Of a stretch of DNA of 64,000 nt, positions 40,070 to 52,349 are shown piece by piece (the first letter of the stretch is position 1; every line of letters begins with the position of its first letter). The DNA is from Channa striata (taxonomy: Eukaryota > Chordata > Actinopteri > Anabantiformes > Channidae). The stretch is from contig CM065183.1 of the NCBI GenBank assembly GCA_033026295.1, forward strand, positions 2,852,001 through 2,916,000, given 5' to 3'. The notes under the pieces are model-generated. The model saw only the letters and a list, made by a program, of their open reading frames with translations, did no database searches and was not told where the DNA came from. The position numbers and the translations under genes were made by a program.

Positions 40070-41510
40070 GTTGCAGTGTGGTGAGCATTAGGGGTTAAAA
40101 GGCTAAACGGCATGGATCATTGTTCCCAGTGAAAGGCTTCTTTGACAAACCCCACAGGGATGAGTCCACATACACACACTGACAAAAGGCAGCGGCACTC
40201 TGGATCTCATTAACGACAACATGGACTGCGATGGAGAGTGTGTGTATGTGTGTGTAAATGCAAATAAAAGCAGCCCACCGGTAGGCCCCTCGTGTTTAAA
40301 TGGATGCCACTTGCCAGTAATTTTACAGCAGGTGCCCTGAACACACGCTCTCCACACACACGTGCCACACACACACACACACGGAGTAACACCATCCAGT
40401 TGCAGTGACAAAATGTCCTCCACAGCTTGACGATAATATCTCAAAGGAAAGGCTGCAATTTTTCTGATGTGCTGGTATCGCTCAACGTGAGGCCTCCAGA
40501 CTACGCACGAACAAAGACGCCATCGTTTATGTCTCACAGCGGATTCTGAGAGGTGCCATTTTCTTTTGCCTGTCTTCACTGCTGCAGTGGTACGCTCTGA
40601 AATCATTTGACCAAGACGTGCAAGCCTGACAGCTGAGGCGAGGAGGAGGAGGAGGAGGCAGCAGCAGAAGGAAAGATGAGTGGAAACAGAAAGAGAGGGA
40701 GCAACGGAGACAGGAGGGATGTTCCACCTCATCCACTCCCACTCATGCATCTCATGAAACACCCCGATGCTACTCTTTTCCTCCTTTGTCTTCATCACGT
40801 TGCAAATACACACACTCTGAGACAGCCACAGAAGACCACTGACTGAGCATTTTAGGTGGATATCCGTATTACTGAGAGAACCTACAGATGACTTACATTC
40901 ACTACTGCTGCACTGTGTGTCATTTTGTAAGGCATTAGTGTATTTCTCAAAATGTTTGTCTACATAGTTTGATACAGTCTCTGCAAAAGCTGCCAAGGCT
41001 CCATATGGAGAAGTAACACACATTGATTTAAGCTTTATATTAACGGTACGTCATCGCATAGAATCCATTACTGTCATCGGCGAGTCCTGTTCACTGATGT
41101 ACAACAATCCTTCCAAGGGCCTTATCTCATGCACCCAGAGATATTAAGGGGATTGATTTTACAATGTGAAAATGTGCGTTTAATTAAAAAAGCATCTTGC
41201 ACATGCTCTTAGACAGTGCTGCAAAACGGAACCATGATCAAAAGGTATTTTGGATTATGCACAATACACAATTCATGTGGTTATGTAATAGTTGGTGTCT
41301 CGATTAAATAAAAAACTCTTTACTGACGTTAAGCAATGAACACAACACAGCAGAAGTTGCCCCTGAGTAAAATTTAAAAAACAAGAATTATCCTTGGGTT
41401 TGTTTGCAGAATAATTATTAATAATCTGTTTTGTATGCGTCATGATTCCCTGTCTTTATCCTCTGTTGCTCATATAAGACAAATAAAAGGCATAAGTACC
41501 TGTGTATTGA
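40070..41510. other. No gene recognised; holds the longest open frame of the window
   Basis: The minus strand is open for 307 codons at 40103-41023. The frame passes through several short AC/TG-rich tracts and a GAG-rich tract (40636-40660). It shows no signal peptide, domain or homology that I can recognise, so I treat it as a chance frame. Confidence 0.5.
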
Positions 41511-41721
41511 GAAGATGAGTGAAAGTGTGGGATGCAGGGTGTGTGTTTGAGGTGGGGGGGGTGTTTTGGCGGCGGGTACTAGCGTGGGCACCGTGTTGTT
41601 ATCCAGCTACTCTGCAGGCAGGACACGCCTTCTCTGGGCTCTGTGGTTCTGCTGCAGCACCCTTCACGGCATTACATCACCCAGTTAGAGAGCAACCAGC
41701 ACCCCACTATAACGACTGCTG

Positions 41722-41724
<3 letters not shown>

Positions 41725-41754
<30 letters not shown>
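41725..41754. repeat. (AC)15 microsatellite
   Basis: Fifteen AC units. A similar tract follows about 100 bases later. Confidence 0.95.
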
Positions 41755-41756
<2 letters not shown>

Positions 41757-41848
41757 TGCAGACACAACACACGTGCACAAATACCCGCAGACACACAGAA
41801 TATTCCACTTGCAGACAAACGACCAAATCCGGGGCCTCTCCTTCAGCT

Positions 41849-41851
<3 letters not shown>

Positions 41852-41884
<33 letters not shown>
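41852..41884. repeat. (CA)n microsatellite
   Basis: About 16 CA units. Confidence 0.95.
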
Positions 41885-41887
<3 letters not shown>

Positions 41888-42437
41888 ACTAGTGAACACA
41901 CCCACAAACATTTTTCCTTTTCCTCCCCAACCACCAGCAGTTTATGTAACATCACATTCCTTCTCTTTTGGACGCACCGACATTTTATTTCCTTGATAAT
42001 TCGTCTGTTTTCGATGTGTTATGTATTTTATAGTCATTGCCAATTTTCAAATAAGCGGAAATTAAAAGGTTTATGACGCTGCACGTGCAGTTTTAAGCCT
42101 GTGTTAATATTAAATATTTGCAACAAAAAGCGGATCGTTTTCTTTTGTATTTTTATGTCATTTATATTTTAATACAGTAAATTGCTTATATACGTTATAG
42201 ATCAGACTTATGGCCCAGCACTGTTACACTGCTGCATCTGCAAAAAAACAAATAGGAAACGTGAAAAAATGTGTGATACGGTGAAAAACGACTAAATGTA
42301 AGAAAGGTCCAACATCTTAAAAAACTCTGCGTAATATGTGAGTGTCCCCGCCCGGGGGGACTCGTGTTACCTTGAGAGCCCTTGGCTTTTTGCGCTTGAT
42401 TTGTCAGCGCAGTTAATCGGCTGCCAACCAGAACCTC

Positions 42438-42458
42438 AAAAAAAAAAAAAAAAAAAAA
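42438..42458. repeat. A21 homopolymer
   Basis: Uninterrupted A run. With A17 at 42592-42608 it may mark an old retroposed tail, but no SINE body is recognised beside it. Confidence 0.95.
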
Positions 42459-42591
42459 GAAAAGAAAAAGCCGGACAGTCAAATTACCCAAATCGGCCTC
42501 CATCGTGCTCCCAACAGCCCCCAGCCCGAGCTTAAACAGGGGGTTTAAATGAACGAGCTAAAGAATTCATCCAGCCGAGAGGTTTTTATAC

Positions 42592-42608
42592 AAAAAAAAA
42601 AAAAAAAA
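42592..42608. repeat. A17 homopolymer
   Basis: Uninterrupted run of 17 A. Confidence 0.95.
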
Positions 42609-43280
42609 GAATTTTCCATAAGAGAATTTAATCATCTGTATAAATATCAAAGCTAGGAGGGAAATTCTTTAACGTGATTATTAATAAAGCCACATTAATT
42701 CTCCATTTTGATGAACTCATAAAGCCAAGATGTTTTTTTTGAAAATGAGGCTACGAATAGAAAAGAGCGGATTTATTTCGTCGTCGTTGTTGTTTTCTTT
42801 CTCGAAATAAGACGGAAAAGTTGGACGCTGGAAACGACTGTGCAGGTGAAGCGGCACCTTTGGGCCCTTCGCGGGGCGCACAGACGCATTCTCCGGCTGG
42901 GTCACGCCCATTCCGAAGTCCCGTTTTCAAAGAAGCCTGATTAGGAATTCCCCCTGCATAAACGCACGAGAATCATCTAATCCTATTAACTCTTCAAATC
43001 CGACACATCGAAATGTGCGCCGCAGCCAGGGAGAGAATCTTAAAAGTCATCCGTTCGCCTTTGTGGATTCCCACTCTGTGAAGCTGGAGCTGCGGATCAT
43101 TTTGGAGAGAAATTCAGTCTGAAGAAATAGACCAGATCGAGGCCTGGACACCTCACAGCAGGTCCTGGGCTTCTGTGCGCACTGCACACGGCCTCACATT
43201 ATTCTGCAGTGAAATTAGACAAATTGTCGCTGCATAAATAGCACATGCTGCATTCATCGCAGTCTAGGTGACAAACTGTG

Positions 43281-43341
43281 CCCCCCCCCCCAAAAAAAAA
43301 ATTGCAGCTCATTTCAAAAAAAAAAAAAAAAAAAAAAAAAA
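43281..43341. repeat. C11-A10 run and A26 homopolymer
   Basis: C11 (43281-43291) runs directly into A10, then 14 bases of unique sequence, then A26 (43316-43341). Confidence 0.95.
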
Positions 43342-43550
43342 CCCGACTACTAAATTGATTTGAGTCCGATCTTCAAAGCAGGGCCCGGAACGGCTTTTCA
43401 AATGTGGACCGATGAAGGCGAGGGGGAATCTGTAAGCTCAACGTGCGGCATGAAATGCGGTTTATTGGGAGCAGAGCAGGGAAATTTCAGCAAGCCTCCC
43501 TGCTGTCCCTGCGGACGCCATTTGATCCTCAGGGGAAGCGAAATAATCCA

Positions 43551-43582
43551 CATGATCACCATCATCATCACCATCATCATCC
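43551..43582. repeat. (ATC)n trinucleotide repeat, imperfect
   Basis: ATC/ACC units in tandem, about 10 units. Confidence 0.85.
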
Positions 43583-44399
43583 CTTCACTGAAGTCCTATT
43601 TTGCCTATAATTAATAGGACTAACGTCACGTTTGTATGTATAGCTATTCACCGATTGCTTTCATTTCTTTCAACATTTTGCTGGATTTTTAGTACGGACA
43701 GATTCAATTTAGAGCCTTTTTTTTTAACGGACCTTTGTTTTGTCCTGACTTTTCCAAAACGCGATGACTTTCGTTAAATTAGAGCAAGACGTGCGTGTTG
43801 GACACAGCAGGCAGCAGCTGGATTTGGAATCCAGACGGACAGGAGGACGGATAATGCAGGAATGTGACGCTTATTGCTGCGCTCTGTGCGTCTCCGTACA
43901 AACGAAGGTCATGTATGAAACCACGAGTTATAATAGAAGATCGAATTACATCACAGTAATAATAATGGTGATGCTGAGGATGAGGATGATTTGTGTTTGA
44001 GCGGCGCATCAGCCGCGTCTGTCGGCTGGACATGGGTGTGCGCGCCGACTCGGGCTGCATTTGTTTGACATTTTAACATGAAGCCGCAGAGCAGAACAAT
44101 GCGCGGACACAGGACACCTGGTGTTCCCATTATTTATTCATCATCATCCAAAAAAACAAGGTGAAAGAAACCCAGCACAAGGCAGTTTGAAGCCTTTGTC
44201 GGGTCAATGGTGTTTCTGTTTGATACACACGAGGGTTTTACACGCAGCATGAGCATATTTGTCAAAATTATTATAAAAATTGAATTGATAATTCATGTAG
44301 TACACATCGCCTCAAAGGAGTGGAGAGGACGTGTGTAATTCTATACCCGCCCGTCACGCTGCCTCTGTTCCACCGGGGAAATGTAGAGGCCAACACGGC

Positions 44400-45150
44400 A
44401 AAACATAAATACAAAATGTAAGAATCCGTTTTTTTTGTCCCATAAACGCCGCGGATCCTTCGAGGAGACTCACACCTGCCCGATCCTTTCGCCACATTCG
44501 CCGTTGCCGTGCGCACAAAGTGGAAAAAGTCCCGGAAAAGTGGACATTTGTCAGACATACCTGTCCGCCAGGCAGGGGAAACTCGAGCCTTTCCGGTCTC
44601 CTATTCCCTCTAGAATCCGCTCCTCTTTCTGTCCCGCAACACCCAATTCGGAAGCTTTTTCTAGTCACACAAGCAAAAACGAACAGGTTGGAGTGAAACG
44701 ACGACGCTACTGACCTTAGTTACGCACCCCACCAAGAATATCCACCTGCAAAAATCCAGCCGTAAACTCCACAGAGCCGTGGTTGTTAAATCCAGGTTCG
44801 GCTGAAAGCAGCCGTGAAGCCGCTGCTGGCGGTGCCGGTGCGGAGCGGTGGAGCGGCGAGCACCAGGCGGTACCGGGCTGGGCTTATGGTTCCTCACAGG
44901 TGCGTCGACCACGCTGCATCATGCGCACAACAGCCGCCGTCAGCTCGGTGCGACGTGCAGCGGCTGCAGGCGAGAGGCGCGCACACGCACGCACGGACGC
45001 GCACACGCACAGACGCGCACACGCACAGACGCGCACACGCCATTTAAAGGCGCACGGGTTCGTGAGCGGGGCCGAAAAAGGCGCAAACGCGTCCGCTTCA
45101 GTGCGCGTAAGGTTCGGATTTGCGCATGCGGCTCCCTGGGTTTGAGTGTT
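44400..45150 (-). promoter_or_regulatory. CpG-rich region; candidate neurexin alpha promoter and non-coding exon 1
   Basis: This is the most GC- and CpG-rich stretch of the window, in an AT-rich background, and lies about 10 kb on the 5' side of the neurexin coding exon. Read on the minus strand, a TTTAAA box (45042-45047) is followed by GC-rich sequence and then by the donor-like CTAAG/GTCAGT with the exon edge at 44715. That arrangement could be a TATA-like promoter plus an untranslated exon spliced to 34415. CpG richness is seen directly. Promoter function and assignment to this gene are inferred. A promoter for an unrelated or divergent transcript is also possible. Confidence 0.4.
44979..45040. 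repeat. 16-bp GC-rich minisatellite
   Basis: About 3.9 copies of the unit GCGCACACGCACAGAC. The copies at 44999-45014 and 45015-45030 are identical, with a diverged copy before and a partial copy after. Nearly all of it alternates purine and pyrimidine (GC and AC steps), a composition prone to Z-DNA. It sits next to the TTTAAA box in the CpG-rich region. Confidence 0.9.
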
Positions 45151-45205
45151 TGTCACAGACTGACCGAGAGTCCGGAGTATTTCTAGAATTGTAGCTGAGC
45201 GAAGC

Positions 45206-45360
45206 AATAATAATAATAATAAGCAAAGTTAGACCCGTGATTTAACAAACGAAAGACAAAAGTGCCATTAGATATTTAGTCAGCCAAAGAATTCAGCGAG
45301 CTTCACACCCCTATTATTATCATTATTGTATTATTATTATCTTTATTATTGTTGTTGTTG
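45206..45360. repeat. AAT/ATT trinucleotide tracts
   Basis: (AAT)n at 45206-45222 and an imperfect ATT/GTT tract at 45312-45360, immediately outside the CpG-rich region. The two are roughly complementary and could pair. Confidence 0.8.
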
Positions 45361-47925
45361 CTGTTAATTGTTGCTGACAATTCCTTACCATTCCTACAAC
45401 CATCGCACCCAAATCCCCTTCTCTTCAATTATTAAAAAAAAAACATTTATAAATTCCAACATTGTAAAAACAATACAGTAGCATAAAATAATACAATGTG
45501 AGGGGATTCCTCAGAGCTGTTTACGATTTCTTAAACATTAAATTAGGAAGTAAAGAAGGGCTAAAAACAAAATAAATACATTTAAAAAGTAGAACACAAT
45601 TACAGTCTAATCAAAGCTGTTAATTGTAATGCTGTGTTTAGAACTACGAAGAAAAAAGTGAATATATATTTCTGATATTTCTGAAACAATCGCCAATATA
45701 TGAATCATACATGTACAAACGGTGAGAAAAACAATGACATCATTGGTTACAGGGTTAAAACAGGGATATAGACACCACAGTGCACAGACGCATCTGCCGG
45801 TTCACCGTTGGTGTGGAGAACAGGTGGAGAAAGGGGCGGGGCTTAAGATGTCCTTCCCTGAAACAAAGTCCCACCTGTAAGATACACGCTGCACGTCACA
45901 TTGTAAAATAGGTGTTTGTATTTATTAATAATCATAGCTTCCTGCTTATGAATGGCCCTTCTTAATATGCAGGACTTTGTTCTTGAGAAACTCTCTGCAC
46001 ATCCCTGATCTCGTTTAAGTCCTGAGATCTCAGCATACAGTACGAAGGCTGCAGCATCCGGAGGCGTTGAATTAGCACTAACCTCCAGACCTGCTGTCAG
46101 TCATTGTGGTTTGCATTCTATCTGTTCTTAGCCAAATTAACGAATAAATTCAATGTGTGCTGTCCTTCGAGCCAACTAGTTAGGGCCAACACACAGTACT
46201 AAACTAGTTAAAGTCATCTTTTTTTTGTTCTTTTCTGGCATTGCTATTTTTGAATCACGTCATGTTAAACACGTTTGTGCCAATTTGCAATAGGTGAAAA
46301 GACAAGGAAAACATGTCTTTAATGTCCCTCCCTACACACTTCCCAGAATCCTTTTACTGGCTGCAGTTTCAGGTTTATTTCAGGTTAGAGATTTGCAAGG
46401 TGTATCAACTTGATGGTTGCATTTCAAACAGATACTTGCCGTCACTGCCATGTGCAGAAATCCGGATTGTACACATCCTAAGACTAAATTCAGTCCAACT
46501 AAACATTGTATACAAAAAAAGAAAGAGTTCTAAGATCATCCCCAGAGACAATCTTCAAAGCTCAAACTGAAGACTCTGGTGCTTTACTGTCTCAAAATAA
46601 AGATTAGATCCTTTCAAGGGAAATTTACCTGAGATAATATGATGACAGGACCATCCATTTGCATCGCTATTGTTTTGTGTGGCAGTCTGGACAGAAAAGA
46701 GATAAGAGAGGCTAAGATCCGGGCTGACAGTGTGCAAGGTATTCTAAGAAAGCAGGTGAGCAGACAAAAGAGGAGTTAAAGCACAAAGAAGGTTCACTGA
46801 TTCATCAGGTTTGTGCAACACACACCAGCCGCAGAGCACAAGCCCTTGTCAGACGTTAGTGTTACCCTGCTGACTTCACCAGTCTGTTAAAGTTATTCCG
46901 ATGTTGGTCACATTTACACTGATGTTCCTCGTGGCTTTGTTCAGCGATGGAGAGAGCCACACCATGCGCGACATCTGACAGATGTGCAAGTTTGAGATTG
47001 TTGCGACCTAAAATGCCCGATTTCGTGACGGCTTTTCTAAAACATTGTGCTGCATGTTTTGCAATATTTTTATGCAGATTTAATTGGTTGGATTGATTGA
47101 ATTAATTGTTGTGATCGAAACATTGCAAAATCCTGCAGGGACTGAATAACACACGAAGCCAGACTGTGGTGGATGAACAGGAGTACAACTTCCTTAAAAC
47201 ACGGAGAGTGTGGGAGAGTGTCACTTCCTTTGCTGTTGTGATCGGTAGTGTCATGGTCAGTTTGAGCTTCTGTGATTGTCAGCTGTCAGATTTGGAAGTG
47301 GGCATGAGCTGTGGTGACAGCTTGAACTAACATTTAGGAGGATTAAGAAGCTGGTGCGGTGAGAGACTGATTAGTGGCATGAGACGCCGAGCGTTAAAAG
47401 AAGATGGACACAGGGCCTAAACTCTTGCACGACTCAACGAACCCATCATGTAGGGAGGCAGGCATCTGTTGACCTTAGTTAAAATAAAGCATAAACAATT
47501 TCACACATTTTTGCTGCAAACTCTCAAAGCAAAAACTGCGAACACAGGAGTTTGGTTAGGGCGAGGCACCAAATCATCAGGGGTAGGGTAGGTCAGTGTT
47601 AGGCACTACATGAGAACGTCGGGGTTGGCAATAAAGTGGAGGGCTGCTGTAAAATAAAGGGCTTCCTTATCCTCAGACAAGAAGCCAACATGTTCTGATG
47701 CCATCAGAGTAATGGGACAGAGAACTGTCTGAAAGGGGATACAGACATGTGATAAGACGCTTTCACATTTGCACTGGAATCCCACAGTTCTCTGAACTTT
47801 GTATGGAAGAAGGCTAATGTCCAAATGAGAAGCTTACGGGGGCAGAGCTGATTTCTCTGGATATTGCCCAGAGTTCTTATGTGGAAGAGGCTTTACAGAC
47901 AAAGGAGAAGTTGAGTTTAGAGTGA
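45361..47925. other. No gene recognised; AT-rich
   Basis: Both strands inspected. No exon, transposon or strong repeat was seen. Confidence 0.5.
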
Positions 47926-47929
47926 CATT

Positions 47930-49046
47930 AGCAACAGGTGTCAAGAACTGCTCTAACACTTCTCCATGCGAGAAAACAGTTGAGCAAACTCCCAACGAGC
48001 GAGGCTGCTGACGTCAGCCCGCGGGTTCTCAAAGCCTGTGCCGCCCAGCTCTGTGGGGCGTTTCACCACGTCTTCAACATGAGCCTGAGCCTCAACAGGG
48101 TTTTAAATGGGTGCCTCGGTCTGTCAAGTTGGTGGCGTTCACGTCTATCAGCGACTACCGGCCTCAGCTAGGTGTTGAGAAAGGCTACGTGCTGAACCGT
48201 GTATACGCCCATCTGGATGATGCCTGCGAGCAATGTGAGGGTCATGTTGTTAGTATTCTCCAGCGCTTTCAACACCATCGGGCCAGCTCTTCTAGATCCT
48301 CTTATGTGTCCTTGTTTGTTGACTGGCATACCACAGCATGTAGCTCTGCAGCACTGAGTGTCAGACAGAGTGGTCAGACACCACGAGGGACAGTCCTCTC
48401 TCCCTTCCCTTTATACCAAGGACTTCAGCGGCAAGACACAATCGTGCCACCTTCAGAAGTTTTTGGACGACTCTGCCACAGTTGGATGTATCAGGAAGGT
48501 TGATACATGTAAATACAGGTCTGTGGTGAATTACTTTGTATGGTGTGAGCAGAACCATACGAAGCTCAGTGTGGCAAAGACAAAGGAACTGGTTGTTGAT
48601 CGGAGGAGGGCCAAGGTACAGGTGGCCCCAGTTTCTCTCCAGGGTCACTATAAATACTGGGGAGTCTTTGGCCCTCTACAAAAAGGGCCAGATATTTTCT
48701 GGGGAGGCTCATGTCCTTTAACATCTGTCGAATCCATGCTGAGGATGTTTTATGAGTCTGTGGTTGTCAGTGTGATTCTGTTTGCTGTTGTGTGCTCGGG
48801 CAATGGACTGAGAGCTGCAGAAACCAACAGACTCCATAAACTGTTTAGAAGGGCCAGTGACATTGTGGGGATGGAGTTGCTTGACACTTTAACAACAGTG
48901 TCAAGCAGAAAGATACTGTCTAAGCTGCGAGGGATGGTGGAGAACGGCTCCCATCCTCTGCACGACATGCTGGTGAAGAGTAGGAGCACCTTCAGTGCAA
49001 TATTTACCCGACTTTATCCTGCGAGCCCCAGTGCAAAGTCTGGATA
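47930..49046 (+). mobile_element. L2/CR1-like LINE relic, reverse transcriptase part
   Basis: Plus-strand translation, crossing several frameshifts, gives reverse transcriptase blocks in order: VSPRVLKACAAQLCGAFHH and FNMSLSLNRV (48.0-48.1 kb), ISDYRP (48.15 kb), TPRGTVLSP (48.4 kb), and the catalytic region LQKFLDDSATVGCI, with FLDD at 48460-48471 in place of the usual FADD/FSDD. Next come AKTKELVVDRRR (48.6 kb) and the thumb/C-terminal part MLRMFYESVVVSVILFAVVC and NRLHKLFRRASDIVGMELLD to the stop at 49047. The 5' endonuclease half is missing. A frameshifted core and missing N-terminal half make it inactive. Confidence 0.9.
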
Positions 49047-49049
49047 ATA

Positions 49050-50125
49050 TGAGTGAACACTGCTAAATCCTGAATGATAAGGAGGCTTTAAAGTGATCAA
49101 ATTAGCAATTTGACAACATTTTATTAAGCGACTTCCATGGGTTCATTTTCTGAGCGTGTGCAGGATTTTGAGGCCGTCTCTAAACACAAGTTTCTCCTGG
49201 TGTGAAACTGGTTCTGATTCAGACGGTCTTCTGCTGTGTGTTACATGTGTGAAATGACAACTTCGCTGACAGCTACCTACCTGAATTCAGACACTTGAAC
49301 CCATGTGAAGGCTGAAGAAAGCATTCTTCACACAAACCAGCATCCTCCTGTAACATAAAAGCTCAGTAGTGACACAACAACACACATTGTCAGTGAAGAG
49401 AAGGAAAAAGGGGAAATTGCAGCAGAACAATTTAGGCTAAAGCAGTGAATGAAGAGACAGTCCCACAACAAACCAAGAAGAAAAGAAGAAACACTGCCAA
49501 ATCACTCAACTGTCAGCGCATCGAACCAGAGATCACAAGCCGGTCAGCAGCCTTAGAACACTGCTGCTGTCCCTGAGGACAAGAAGAAGGTAAATGACAC
49601 AATCTTCACATCACACATGACATCAGGGAAAAGCAAAGACCCTGAACATGAAGTGGACTCTTAAGCCATCAACAGCTTCTTGTCAACACAAGACCAAAAC
49701 CATTTGACAGGAGTCATGGGACAGCCGGACAGCCCGTGTAGAGCATGGAGAGATTAGCACTCTCAGGTAATCCAGGTGAACAGTTTCGGGCCATTCCACG
49801 GTTCTTATCAGCTGGTATCATGATCATAGTTATGGTTCGAACATCGGCTTCCCAATGGTTTGGTTGATAATGGGAAGACCACATAAAGTCACAACATCCA
49901 GACGGGTGGTAATGTTGGCTTCACGTGTGAAATCCTGCTAAACTTAACACTAGTATAAATTGAGGAAGAGATCCTGTGGTCTGAATCAATAAGTTTCAGT
50001 TTGGGGGAAAAACTCAACCCAAGCTCATCTACTGTAAATCCCTGATTATAGTAAGATTTTATTATAACAATGCTGTAAAGTATGTTCATAGCATCAGTAC
50101 AGCAGTACAGATTTTCTAGAGGTAA
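49050..50125. other. Unassigned stretch between LINE body and LINE tail
   Basis: About 1.1 kb with no recognised coding sequence between the end of the LINE reading frame and a LINE-type 3' tail. It could be an insertion into the LINE, or the tail may belong to another copy. Confidence 0.5.
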
Positions 50126-50129
50126 CTTA

Positions 50130-50222
50130 TATCCTGCAATTGCCGCTTATTGCACTTCTGGATAGACATAAACTGCATTTCGTTGACTTGTACTTGTACA
50201 TGTGTAATGACAATAAAGTTTA
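50130..50222 (+). mobile_element. LINE 3' terminal tail
   Basis: TTGCACTTCTGGATAGACAT, AACTGCATTTCGTTGACTTG, TACTTGTACATGTGTAATGA, then CAATAAAGTT. This closely follows the 3' end that I recall for fish L2-type elements, with the polyadenylation signal AATAAA. Orientation matches the LINE body at 47.93-49.05 kb. Confidence 0.8.
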
Positions 50223-50224
50223 GT

Positions 50225-51500
50225 TTAAATTTTATTTCTACCTTATCATGATTCTTGTTTTAAAACAATAAATAAAAACAATCATTAGATTAATACTTTC
50301 TTAATCCCAGATATGTCTGTTTTGCAGCAGCTGTTCTAGATAATAATATATACAAATAGGCTCAGTGCCTGCTGTGTTCTGTTTGTACTGCTGTGTTCTG
50401 TTCAAGTTGTTTACTTTATTAAAAATAATTTGCCAGCCAGTTAGTCTGAAGACCATTCATCAATCTAATCATTTCACCATTTCTTCCTTCAGTGCATCAG
50501 TCAGGGACACAGGTGTCTAATGATTCCACATTTTTGTGCCGGACAGAGTGAACCGATAATAACCAACATCATGTGAGTGAAGGTGCATCTTGCAAGATGC
50601 TTAACAGGTTCTGAAAGGTGATTAAACTTAAATCAGCTGGAAGTCTCGACTCTTTGAGTCACCTTTAGTGTCTTTATAAAGTACAGACGCCACATTCTTG
50701 TTGCACCGGGTTGTTATGGAAAACTATAGACTGTTAAATCTGACCTAAAGAACTAAAAAGAAGGACAGTGATGTGTGGAAGGCGTCTTTGTTTTTTTACC
50801 AACAGCAACTGTGTGTAAAAAACGTACTGCACTTTGGAGGAAAACCGAGACTCTAAAACTTCGGTATCTGTGGGCAAGTTCAATGATCATTGTTGTGATG
50901 ATTTAAATCTGTTCCTGAGCTCCGTTTGTACTGCCCCACCGATCATACGTGGGACTGCATCTAACACACGGTGTTAATTTCTGATGATGTGCACACCGGA
51001 TGCACCAAATAAGTGCAGCTTACGCAAGGGTGACATTTTGTGTGCGTGAACGGGTTGTTAAAAGCCAGTATCTATCAAAATGTCCTCCCAGTGGTTTTGA
51101 ACATCACTTTATCCAAACAACCCAGACATATGCATATGCGTCTCTCCATGGCATGCACATACATTTCATATTTTGTGAGATGAGCTCATTATTTGCTCTG
51201 TCACCATGGGTACACTGCAGCCTTCCAGTGAGCGGTGTCTCCTCTTATCTTCCTGGCTGATTCGCCTGCTAATAAGCTTGTTGAGGCACTTCCTCTCTGC
51301 CTTGATGGCCTTTATCTGTCCTCAAGCACTTCCAGGTTTCTCACTCTTCTTTCACTCGATCATTTATTAAAGAGCTGGCATGTCATTTTGTCTGCTTAAC
51401 ATATTTAATTCATTTTAATAAGATGTCTTTTTGTTGTTTTTTTTTTTTTGTGAAATTAAGTGAAAGTACATTATGTAAGGTGTTTGAAGGCACATTTATT
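50225..51500. other. No gene recognised
   Basis: Short chance frames only. Confidence 0.5.
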
Positions 51501-51503
51501 ATT

Positions 51504-51597
51504 TATATATATATATATATACATACACTACACACACACACACATACACACATATACATACACACACACATATATACATATACATATATATACATAC
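51504..51597. repeat. Compound (TA)n/(CA)n microsatellite
   Basis: TA tract at 51504-51520 followed by mixed CA, TACA and TATA units to 51597. Confidence 0.95.
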
Positions 51598-52349
51598 TGC
51601 TTATATTTCAGGTTATCCTGGTAATGTGTGAAGCGATTTAAGTACGTGCTTTTTAATCCAGGATAATAATAACCATGACAATCTGGCATTTGGTGCTGAG
51701 GTCACACTAAAGTGTGGATCAGAGACTCTCTGGCGGTATATGATATCTAAAACCTATATGAGTAATACTAATCGAAACTGATGGAAAATAATTCACAATA
51801 ATTTATGAGAAGAAAATGTAAAAGGAAGCTAATAATAGTTTTGGAAACTAAAATGAGGAGAGACAGAAGCTTATTGTTGTTATCATTCTGTGTATTGTTT
51901 AAATCAGGACAGACCTTTTTATGCAGAGTTCTATCTGCCTGGGGCAGTAAACAACAAGTTTACATATTTTATATGTTTCACATTCACTAAATGTTTCAGA
52001 AAAAGGCTGAATACACATAATGAGTGATAAATTAAATCTTAATGTGGAAAGAATAAACATCGACTTAAATATAATCAAGGTTCCATTGCTCATTAATGAG
52101 ACTCTCCAGTAAAATAAAAGAACCTTCTTATGTTTGAACCTGTGTGAGAAAATCAATAACAGAGACATTTTACATTTTGGAAATACATAGCAGCTGTACA
52201 GGAGATCCAGTGTGAAACTACTTTCTGACTGTTGTTATCTAGACTGAAGGCGCTAGTGTTCTCAATGATGTCATGGAAGGTAAAGGTCAGCAGACACATC
52301 CACAGTAAACCAAAACACTGACACAACTGAAAATTCAAGTAAAACTGCT

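Noticed and set aside
40103..41023. 307-codon minus-strand open frame as a protein gene
   Set aside because: No domain, signal peptide or family resemblance; the frame crosses AC/TG tracts and a GAG run; composition looks non-coding.
41519..42076. Plus-strand frame of 185 codons
   Set aside because: Mostly translated AC microsatellites (histidine-threonine repeats); no real protein features.
44783..45207. Several overlapping frames in the CpG-rich region
   Set aside because: Stops are rare simply because of high GC and the 16-bp repeat; frames are open on both strands and none has a domain.
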